From Crambe crambe (taxonomy: Eukaryota; Porifera; Demospongiae; Poecilosclerida; Crambeidae), in assembly GCA_963924555.1 (NCBI GenBank), contig OZ004588.1:3224001-3288000 (forward strand): a stretch of DNA of 64,000 nucleotides, written 5' to 3'. The notes below the pieces were generated by a model. It searched no databases, was not told the origin of the DNA, and saw only the letters and a program-made list of their open reading frames with translations. Positions 56,285-64,000 of the stretch are shown here, piece by piece. The translations under genes and the position numbers were made by a program. How positions within the stretch are numbered: the first letter of the stretch is position 1; every line of letters starts with the position of its first letter.

Positions 56285-57024
56285 ATTTAGTAGGACTAGA
56301 GCAGTTGCACTAAAGCTAGCCATACCAGCTGTGTGTATGGACAGGTGGTACCATCTCGTACTGGTACTGGCAAGCTGTAGACTGCTCAAGCCCTTGAGTG
56401 TTCTATAAGGCCTGGTATAACCTTATTCATACCACTAAGGTGTGCAATTACCATTGTTCAGTGATTGTTGAAACTATTTTGTCCTGCACTTACTGGGTAT
56501 TCATTACTCTCTGTTTTCTGCTGCAGCTAAAGGAAAACTGAGATCTGCATTTCGTCCTTGTAAAACTTGGTTGCTGCTGATTTTGTTGACTCCACCTCTT
56601 CTTCCCTCCTCCCACAGAGATTGCCTCACCCCAATAAATGGGTCCAGCTGGTCCTTACTGAAGAGCACTTGCACACATGGATTCTGGATCAATTGAAGGT
56701 ATGTACATGGAGTTATTCATATGCAGAAAGGTTACTTATTTGCGTAATTTGGACCCTTCTATATCAATGATGTGGTTAATGAACCTTTGATGTGTGAGAT
56801 AATCCCTACACAATTACCTCAGCCTATTTCAATTCCAGTGTCTTCCCTCACACCTCCCAATCACTATGACTTGTAACTATAGGCTGTGAATTGATTATGG
56901 CCCTGTAAAGTCAATAATGATCCTTTGACCTTTGCCCTTTCTAGGAGAGGTGAGGGTTGATGTATCATCACAAGAATCTGAAGATGACAAACTCTATCAC
57001 TTCATGAATTTATGGAGGCTTTAA
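56285..57024 (+). pseudogene. Family X, copy in right block
   Basis: 56291-56420 repeats 7053-7190. Exon B follows CCCACAG (about 56619) and reads to a GTATGT donor, but its frame meets a TAA (in CCAATAAATGG). Exon C, 56945-57024, follows CTTTCTAG and in the phase-1 frame reads EVRVDVSSQESEDDKLYHFM to TAA. The acidic SQESED motif is thus conserved across all copies. Confidence 0.5.
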
Positions 57025-57099
57025 CTCTACCGAGAACCAGTGGTGACTGATCAGCCCACCCATGTGGCAACACCCACTTATATTGTAGTGGGTGTTGTC

Positions 57100-57980
57100 T
57101 AATTTTATCATCATTATTTTGTATGAGAGTTCAGTATCATTATTTGATGTGACCAGTTGATACTTTATTGTCAAAATTAATAATACACAATAGCTACAAA
57201 AAGAAGTTACAACAAAGTCCAAAATAGCACTCCAGTAGGTCCAGTACAGTTCAATTTCAATGTGGTATCAATTCATCAGGTGGTGAGGCCGTTTGCAACT
57301 GAACACTCGATTAGAAAGGAGAAGAAGAGTACTGGATGACATATACATCATATTATTGCTCTCAGGGTGGTGGCACATCCCGCCCACACATGGTTGCTAA
57401 GGGGTCATATACTTGCACCATAGATTTTTAACTGCACATGGCTATAAAGCAGCTTAGTAATACTACACACAAAAAAAGAAGAGGAAAGGTCAAGTCCTGC
57501 AGGTGCTATGAACAGTTTTCGAATTCAAAGTAAAAAGCATTACTTCTCATCAACCACCAAGCTTCACTGGCTGATTTTTGGTTTGTAGCTTTCTAGCATC
57601 ACTCTCTAAAAAATTTCAGAAGGGTTTGTTGATATCTATTTTACTTCTTGATTTGGCCCAGAAACTTAAATACTCACTTTTGGGAACTCAAAAAGTAAAG
57701 TAGCTAGATACCAACAAATCCTTCTGTAATTTGTAGAGAGGGCTACTAAGAAGCTTTAGGCCAAAAATCAGCCACTTAATTTCAGTAGTCAGTGAGAAAC
57801 AATGCCTTTTATCTCTAGAGTAAAAAGATTCATATCACCTGCAAGAATTAACAGTTTTAGTGTGTGTATTAGTGATATAGCTACTACCATATAACACTGT
57901 GCAATTTGAAGTCCATATATAGTTATAGTAATTTTGGAGTTTTTAATATTTAACTGTTAGCACGTGCATTGCTATGTGCC
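57100..57980. other. Spacer with a diverged minus-strand counterpart
   Basis: Near 57220-57310 sequence related to 10.9 kb occurs (CCACCTGATGAAT, CTGTACTGGACCT on the minus strand). At 57540-57800 two diverged inverted copies of CTTCACTGGCTGATTTTTGG / CCAAAAATCAGCCA and AGATATC...AACAAATCCTTCTG form a loose foldback. No gene seen. Confidence 0.45.
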
Positions 57981-57984
57981 ACCA

Positions 57985-58859
57985 CTAGGCCTCGATAAAT
58001 TATGCTAGCATTATTTTTGAGCATTTTAGGTATGTCAAAGCATAAGCATAATAGGCATCATTTTGAGAATTTTAGGTAATTAATTGCTTATTAATTTTTA
58101 TGCCTGTAGCCATAGAGTCTGCATGCACAGCAGCATGCAAAGTGGAGTTAGCTAAATGTATACAGGGCTCAATTGCAAGGTTGAGTCTCTCAGCACTGTG
58201 TCAGGTATTCTGAGCACATGATATAGCTACAGCTGGAATGGCTGAAGCAAGTGACCTTGTTGTTTTTGGTACAGACAGCTCACTGAGCTCAGAATTGGAA
58301 ACAGTGATTATGACATCACTAGACCTATCATTCAAGTACCAGTAGTTAGTCTTCTAGATAAGCTCAGAAAAACATCCTATAGGAGAGGGCCTTTCAGATG
58401 CAGCTCGTGTTGATCAAGTGACAGTAGTCACATGCAGGATCTCGCATAGAAGCTACTAAGACATTGGAACCTATGGCTAGCTCAGTGGAAAGGGAAATGA
58501 TTAATTGGCGTGCAACTATAAAAAGCCTGCAAAATTGCTTTACTCATGCAACCTTCATCAGCAACAGCGAAGTGCATTTTTCACTGTTATCAAAAAGTTT
58601 TAATTCTCAGCAAACTTCTTCTTTGGAAGACTACATTGAAACATCAACTACAGAAAAGTAGCTAACAGTTTCGTAACAGTGAATGGGAATAATGAGTATA
58701 ATGAGTCTCATTTTGTCACAATGTGAATGGGAATAATGAGCATAATGGGTTCAATTTTTTAGCATAATAGGTAGATTTCAAATCATAATAGGCACTGTGC
58801 ATGGGAATTTGAGAATAGCATAATAGGGAGAAAAGCTAGCATAATTTATCGAGGCCTAG
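57985..58859. mobile_element. 875-bp element with 25-bp perfect TIRs and CCACCA duplication
   Basis: CTAGGCCTCGATAAATTATG... (57985-58009) is exactly inverted at 58835-58859. CCACCA lies directly outside both ends (57979-57984 and 58860-58865), a 6-bp target duplication. Inside, AGCATAATAGG-type repeats are frequent, and an open stretch reads MAEASDLVVFGTDSSLSSEL (58237 on), with an ORF at 58464-58661. It looks like a non-autonomous element that captured or retains a gene fragment. Superfamily not assigned. Confidence 0.85.
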
Positions 58860-58879
58860 CCACCACCCTTAAAGAAAGG

Positions 58880-59109
58880 TTTGAAACATCTGGAGTGGAG
58901 ATAATGTGGGAAATCCCCCTCCCCTCAACACAATAATGTGTTGCTGCAATCACTGATAGTTGATGTTGTATACATTACAGATGGAGTTTTGTGCCTTTCC
59001 ATTTCTTTTGCATCATTACTATAATATAGTGTATACAATTGCAGAACGAGATGATGAAGTACTCAATGAAGAGGAGCAGTTGTAATTGTAAGAGACCAAA
59101 CCCTTACAG
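58880..59109 (+). pseudogene. Decayed family Y E1, copy 5
   Basis: 59045-59109 matches E1 (GAGATGATGAAGTACTCAATGAAGAGGAGC) but has lost a block in the middle and its donor is CAGTAACC instead of CAGGTAACC. The preceding pyrimidine tract and GTGTATACAATTGCAG acceptor are retained. Shows the Y family extends past the right block's main part. Confidence 0.6.
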
Positions 59110-59422
59110 TAACCAAATCATCACCTGTATAATAGTTTCTTTAAGATCCATTCGATCCTATAAGAGGTATGCATATGTGGTAAAATGATATCGCAGCAAG
59201 CAACCCTTACTTAGTTATCACATGTGATAACCAAGAAAATTTCCTTAGCTGTACTACTAGCATGTGGAATCATGCTCTTACAGAGGATTGCAGGTTGGAG
59301 GGAGAAAATTTTGCTTATTGACATAATATACCACTAGCCATTGTTCAGGACAATAGCTGGTGGCCTCTTATATCCCTATGCATAGCTACATACATGAAAG
59401 AGAGAGAGAAAACAGACCAGGA

Positions 59423-59692
59423 ACAAGTAAGGGAAAAACATTTCTATGAAATCAAAAAAATGTAGGGATGACCATTGCTCAAAAGGTAAGGAAACAAGGG
59501 TAGGGAGTGGAAATGGGATCAATCTTTGTTCTGTATATCCAGCCAAAGATCCCTACATATACATATATTTCTGCACTCTAATCTGTTAATACGTATGTAG
59601 GGATTGTTAGCTCGATATACAGGACAAAGATTGATCCCATTTCCCTTGTTTCCTTTTTTGAGCAATGGTCATCCCTACATTTTTTTTTTATT
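59423..59692. mobile_element. Foldback element of the TGTAGGGATGAC family
   Basis: TGTAGGGATGACCATTGCTCAAAA (59461) is inverted near 59650-59685. The arms, with GGAAACAAGGG and GGGATCAATCTTTGTTCTG, run about 95 bp and contain gaps. Internal ends read GATCCCTACAT and ATGTAGGGATTG. The left flank (ACAAGTAAGGGAAAAACATTT) matches the outer arm of the 49833 element, so the two are related, this one being older. Confidence 0.8.
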
Positions 59693-60479
59693 TTTTTTAT
59701 TGCACAGATATGATCCTTGATTATTTTTTGGCTTTTTGTAGTCTGAAGTGGGCATCCAGTATTCAAAGCTTCACGCTTCGTGTGGGAGGGGGTACACTCT
59801 CCCCCTCGAAGCAGCCTCTGGCCACACATTACAGATAACCTTGTCAGTATTGCTCCCATACTAAAAATCCTCTTTCTCTGCCTATGTTTATGCCACCCCT
59901 TTCTATGTTGAGGATAGACCTCCTTTTTACATCAACCTTAATACATTTTAAATACACATCCACCACCGTACTTTATAGCATACTGTAAAATTATTTTGGT
60001 ACATTTTATCATTTTTTTAAAATTATAACCAGTGAGCTAAAAAGGGGCCTATATGTAAAAACTATGGTATCCTATTACTAGCTAATTTTTTACTATAATT
60101 GTAATTTCTTATTTCGCTATAATTCCATTTTGACACTACATGTAGCAACCACCCAATGGTGGAAATCCGTTCTTTTGACAATACTTCCAATATCCCCGGC
60201 CCTGTAACACATGTGTAGTGTGCACACACTGAGCATGAGTTAGTAAACATTAATTTTAATTAGTTTTTGTGGTCAGATTAACATGAGTAATTCCAAATCA
60301 ACTGCGCATGCGTAGTTCTCATGATTGCATATCATCACGGCAATATAGAGAGCTTTTTCTCTTATCATCGGGTTTGATTTGCGTGAGTGTTGGAGTCAGT
60401 TTGCTGATAGATTGTGTCTAAACTAGTGCTAGAGTAGTAGTTTCTCTTCTAAGAGTACTCGGCGTAACTAACTAGTTGA

Positions 60480-60545
60480 AGTAGCGCCAGCTTACTTGTG
60501 GTCATTTTGGGAGGGCGGGGCTCGCTCTTGATCTCCAAAGCAAAG
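60480..60545 (+). promoter_or_regulatory. Possible promoter/5' noncoding exon of the SRCR gene
   Basis: A locally G+C-rich stretch (GGGAGGGCGGGGCTCGCTC) ends in AAAGCAAAG|GTACGT, a consensus-like donor. It lies about 1.5 kb upstream of the first coding exon. No ATG is needed, so it could be an untranslated first exon. Position and composition are the only evidence. Confidence 0.3.
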
Positions 60546-60643
60546 GTACGTATGATAGTCATCACTAAATAGCTACACTAGCTATAATATAGGTTGCAAC
60601 TACAGACTCTTGAGCGGCCAGCACAGTCAAGCAGCTGAAGTTC

Positions 60644-61390
60644 TAGGGCTCAATAAATTATGCTCCAAATTCTCCCCATAATGCTATTCCCTAATTCTCA
60701 TGCACATAATGCACAAATTCTTGATCATAGTTTTAAAAAGTTATCTAGCTATAGCTAGTTGTATTGGAGCATAGAAGTTTAAATAGTGTCATCCAAAGCA
60801 GAAGTTTGCTGGTCTGAAAAGTGAAAAAAAAACCAAAAAAACAACAAAAAAAAAAATGAAACAAAACAAAACAAAGCACTCTGCTGCAGTAGAGGAGGGC
60901 TGTACTAACAGAATCTGTTTGCAAGTAACAGACCAGTGAAGGAGCTGATTAGCATATTTCTTCCACCATTCAAGCTTATCCACTTCAGAAGAAATCACCA
61001 TCCACTTTTAAGTTGGAAGTTCTAAATCCTCTATTTGATCACCGAAAAAAATTGTTGTAGTCAATTAGTAAACTTGCAATGAACAGTCTCTGTGACTTAG
61101 TAGTGATTGTAATGGCCAAAATGTTCATATCTTAGGCTATTTCAGTCTCCTATCTCTTTATGTTGCAAAGTTGATGTTTAGCTAGCTAGCTATAATGTGT
61201 AATGATGTCCAAATTCTACTTAAAATGCTAAAAAATGCTGCAGCACACCTAAAATGCTCAGAATGCTTCAGTGTGCGTGCACTCATAATGCGCTTAAAAA
61301 ATGCCGGCACAATTATTAAGGCCTATGAAGTTATTTCGATATCTCAAGATTTTCATTGGCAAATTTTAATAGCTAGTTATGTGTAAATCT
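60644..61390. repeat. Diverged relatives of the 57985 element
   Basis: CTAGGGCTCAATAAATTATGCTCC (60644) resembles the 57985 terminus. It is followed by CCCCATAATGCTATTCCC and CTCATGCACATAATGC, similar to the inverse of 58785-58850. Further AAAATGCT/ATAATGC repeats lie at 61215-61320. A decayed, incomplete copy. An A-rich stretch (60824-60870) is also present. Confidence 0.55.
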
Positions 61391-62043
61391 CGAGAAAAAT
61401 GTGATATGATCTCAACACTATCATAGCTAGCTAGTACCTAATGGATAAAAACAGATGAAGGAATGCTTTGAAGCCTGTGGTCAATGTATAAAGGAAATCT
61501 TCATACTAGCAGTAGTAGTAGCTATAGCTAATACAACTTATAAAAAGGCTGGACTCGATTTATAACTATTAACTATTAGAAAATTTCCTTAGCTGTTTTA
61601 TTTTATGCATCAGCAGTTGAAATAGGAATATGAATAACAGGAGTAGTAGCTAATTCAGAATGTCTTCAACTCTGTGTAATAGCTAAATATCAATAAAAGC
61701 AGTCTGCATTAAGAGTATAATAGGAATAGGAATCAGACTTTGTGTAGCATGCTATGAATTATATATCAATATGTATAGCATGCTATGAATAATAATTCAT
61801 AACTAACTACATGTATAATTTCCAGCCATTCTCATATTATCTTACTGCATGTGAATCAGATACAAGAAGAGAGAAATAATGGCTTTACATTTTGAATGGC
61901 TGAGCATTTACCTTCAATATTAAAAGTAGGATGAGAATCGTGAGATTTATCGGCATAGTGGCAGTCCTTAGCTACTTTAAATCAACTAGCTTTGATTCCT
62001 GTTGGAAAGGCAGTGATGAGCTTATCATTTTAGGTGTGAGAGG
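61391..62043. other. Upstream region of SRCR/2A gene
   Basis: AT-rich, with two copies of GTATAGCATGCTATGAAT-like phrase (61745 and 61775). An AG at 62032-62033 could be an acceptor for a 5' leader ending just before ATG 62044. Nothing else supported. Confidence 0.4.
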
Positions 62044-62926
62044 ATGATCAGGTCTGAACTGGTGCAGTTGTGGAAGTCTCGGGTCCAGTACCTGAGGCAA
62101 TATTATTGCTTCAATGGCCATAGACCAAAGCAGAGAGGCTACCCCGTCCTTTCCCGCCATGTCTGGTTCATCCCTTTCATTTTGACTGCATGGTGGTTGT
62201 TGATAGCTGTCATCCTTTTATACAAGCTTAAAATGCAGGATTTATTAAACAACGGTGAGAATTATGTATAATTTATATTAAGTGTAATGGATAGTTAACC
62301 ACTATGAATAAAGTTGGTAGAATTACTTTGAAGTGTCTAAATGAGCACCTAAATGAAGTGTCTCTACAAAGATTACCATATACTTCGGTCTGTTCATTAC
62401 AGAGAGTTAGAATGTGTTGTTATAGTTACTTATAAGTTTGATCTTATTATAACTAGGGTATTTTGACAAGCATTGGGTAGACTTTGCCAGTTCCTGATCC
62501 TAAGAAAGCAAGCGATTATGTCCTGTCTTGGTGTGTCTAGCTACCAGGTAGCTCTATAGCTATGATGTTCCATTAAATCACTTCCTGTGTAAAGCTATAA
62601 ACTTAACTAGTTGCCTATAGTTAGTAAAATCTGAAGTATTAAAAGTCCATTTTTGGTGGTGTTGGTTACGCAATTAAACTTTGATGACATTTAGTTTGCA
62701 CAGAAGGTGATTTCAGACTTGTAAATGGAACTGGTACTGAGGGTTGTGTGGAGATATGTCTCAATGGAACTGTGTGTGACCAGATGTGGAGTGACACTGA
62801 TGCCAGTGTGGTCTGCAAGCAACTGGGAATGTCATCTACAGGTAGCACTATAACCTAAACTGAATATTTGAGAAGTGGAAATGCAAAATAATTAGTCCAT
62901 AATAAATTATTTAATATTGCATAGCT

Positions 62927-62960
<34 letters not shown>

Positions 62961-63889
62961 AGTAGCTCTCTCTTACCCCTCCTCCTTAGAAAAAAAAATA
63001 AAGTTAAAATTCATAATGCATTCTATAATTCTACAGTATTGAAGGAAAGACGGAGCTTACATAATTATATTTTTGAACTGGATTTTAAAGCTAATGATTT
63101 CACATAGCCCTACTCAGACTTGATGATTGTCAAAACTCCAAATTGCATGACTGGGACTTTGTACCCACAACCCAATGCTCCATGCTTGCATAAAAAATTC
63201 CATCCAATCTCTGTGATGTATTTTTTCTTCTTCATCATCATCTTCTTTTGGCCAACAGCACTATAAGTATAAATGAACCTATAATATAGAGTTGACATCA
63301 CACTAGCCTACTGAGCTGTCTGCGTTTAACTTTTCTGAGCATGGCTTAGAAATAGGACATGGGTTATAATTATGATAGCAGCAAAGTACATAGTCTAGTA
63401 GTTAGTATTGAGATGGAAAGAATAAACTAAAGTGCTTGTAAATCAGAAACCTTATATTACATCATAGAAAATTTCTTTGAGCTATTATAATTATTTTTAT
63501 TTCTACTAATGAGATAAAATTGAAATACTTATACTTAACTCTTTTAATGCTCTGTTTTTCTATAGGTGATATCACAAGATACTTGCTTGCTTTGAACTTC
63601 CTGCTGGTATTGTTGTGGTGGAAGCTTGCCATAACTGAATCTGAAGGAATGCTTAGACCTCACCTATATAAAGGCCCCTGTGGTTCTATGTGCACCAATC
63701 ACAAGCTTCAATATGGCTGCACTACTGCATACAAGAATGCTTCCGTAAACACTTTACCACCGCTTCATGATGACTGGAAGTGGTATCGAAGAAGAAGATC
63801 TCTTTTCATCATCCACTATTCTGACCTTCAAGTGTTGGCGCCATTAACATTACTATTGTGTGGTGATGTTGAAACTAATCCTGGTCCTG
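62044..63889 (+). CDS. Type II membrane SRCR-like gene with 2A-like motif (5' part)
   Basis: Exons 62044-62254, 62704-62841 and 63566-63889 are all phase 1 (224 codons so far); the last donor, GTGAGT, is used to leave the window. Exon 1: cytosolic, basic MIRSELVQLWKSRVQYLRQY, then a membrane anchor WFIPFILTAWWLLIAVILLY at about residues 43-62 and no cleavable signal. Exon 2: the first half of an SRCR domain (FRLVNGTGTEGCVEICLNGT, DASVVCKQLGMSSTG), with the intron at the usual SRCR position. Exon 3: hydrophobic YLLALNFLLVLLWWKL, a Cys-containing stretch, RRRRSLFIIHYSDLQVLAPL and LLLCGDVETNPGP. The second SRCR half is not seen, so exon 3 may belong to another transcript starting at ATG 63547. 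SRCR domains bind ligands on cell surfaces; joining is inferred from phase. Confidence 0.5.
62704..62841 (+). CDS. SRCR half-domain exon
   Basis: 138 nt after TTTGCACAG, before GTAGCA, phase 1-1. Reads GDFRLVNGTGTEGCVEICLN, then GTVCDQMWSDTDASVVCKQL and GMSSTG. It matches the N-terminal half of SRCR domains (RLVNG, GxVEICLNG, TVCD..W, DA.VVC.QLG) but lacks the usual residues between LNG and TVCD (normally xWG). The three cysteines (in GCVEIC, TVCD, VVCK positions) include the expected pair. Confidence 0.8.
62931..62959. repeat. (GA)n microsatellite
   Basis: About fourteen GA units in the intron after the SRCR exon, next to a short CTCTCTCTTA stretch that could pair with it. Confidence 0.95.
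63862..63888 (+). other. 2A-like ribosome-skipping motif GDVETNPGP
   Basis: The nine residues match the D(V/I)ExNPGP core of 2A-like sequences at every position, preceded by the typical hydrophobic run (LAPLTLLLC). The motif sits exactly at the 3' edge of its exon, so the Pro after NPG is the last full codon before the intron. By the known mechanism the chain would be released after Gly and translation resume at Pro. Such motifs are known in some invertebrate genes and non-LTR retrotransposons as well as in viruses; nothing viral is visible around it. Confidence 0.75.
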
Positions 63890-64000
63890 GTGAGTATGTT
63901 ACTTCATATTCAGTGTGTATTCAAGCAAGTGTATGTGAATCAAGTGTCTATATACGTACACAGTATGTCGGCTAATAATATACCAGAGAAAATTAATAGT

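Larger units (their letters stand above)
43640..57100. repeat. Right segmental-duplication block (families X and Y array)
   Basis: Paralogue of the left block, in the same orientation but reordered. It begins with the GCGCATGAGCATTCTCAATTTCATGG leader and continues with Y exons, E2 copies (about 44939, 45638, 51364, 52076, 52526, 53590, 54186, 54810) and X exons (B at about 51043 and 56619). It is broken by the hAT-like element, the perfect foldback and a MITE. The intact GTPase gene lies exactly between the two blocks. Confidence 0.8.

Noticed and set aside
59578-59859. 93-codon minus-strand ORF
   Set aside because: Overlaps one arm of the foldback element and simple A/T-rich sequence; no protein-like motif.
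62666-62848. Minus-strand ORF over the SRCR exon
   Set aside because: Shadow of the SRCR coding sequence on the plus strand.
63862-63888. Endogenous viral element as the source of the 2A-like motif
   Set aside because: No polymerase, protease or capsid-like reading surrounds it; the exon has splice sites and a membrane segment. A non-LTR retrotransposon origin is still possible but not visible.

Overview
This is 64 kb of AT-rich eukaryotic (metazoan) DNA with long introns, GT-AG splice sites, many DNA transposons and no prokaryotic features. The gene content points to a demosponge or similarly early-branching animal. It holds a ROC-COR GTPase gene whose separate death-domain-like exons all sit between phase-1 introns, a transmembrane SRCR-type gene with a 2A-like NPGP motif, and Pogo-like and Tc1-like elements with accessory ORFs. 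I infer the taxon from family resemblance only; no marker gene proves it.

Layout. (1) About 1-11.2 kb: a degenerate tandem array of two small multi-exon families, called X (exons A, B, C) and Y (leader, mid exon, E1, E2), interrupted at 8.76-9.38 kb by a TA-flanked MITE. (2) 12.6-42.7 kb, plus strand: one gene model of six exons, all joined at phase 1. In order these are a Ser/Pro-rich exon with a basic tail, three death-domain-like exons, one large P-loop ROC-COR exon and a C-terminal death-domain-like exon, giving 1274 codons plus stop. Its introns hold a Pogo-like transposon dimer (18.06-23.06 kb) with two nested MITEs, a Tc1/mariner-like element of 2.8 kb with roughly 85-bp TIRs and a second convergent ORF (25.09-27.87 kb), and a 31-40 kb nest of repeats that includes decayed copies of part of the ROC-COR exon. 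A decayed copy of the last exon follows the gene. (3) 43.6-57.1 kb: a second copy of the X/Y array, paralogous to the left block, so the GTPase gene is flanked by direct segmental duplications. It is interrupted by a hAT-like element (46.85-49.48 kb), a perfect 120-bp foldback (49.83-50.10 kb) and a MITE (52.73-53.03 kb). (4) 57.9-61.4 kb: small repeats, including an 875-bp element with perfect 25-bp TIRs and a 6-bp target duplication. (5) 62.0 kb to the edge: the 5' part of a gene encoding a single-pass membrane anchor, half an SRCR domain and a GDVETNPGP 2A-like motif; it runs out of the window.

How it fits together. The only apparently intact long gene is the ROC-COR/death-domain GTPase, which resembles the C-terminal half of DAPK1-type proteins and would be a candidate intracellular innate-immune or cell-death signalling protein. 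The SRCR/2A gene would be a candidate cell-surface receptor whose translation may yield two polypeptides. Nearly everything else is repeat-derived or decayed. Exon joins were made by eye from splice motifs and reading phase. No alignment, RNA data or database search was available, so all coordinates of repeat edges are approximate unless a perfect match is stated.
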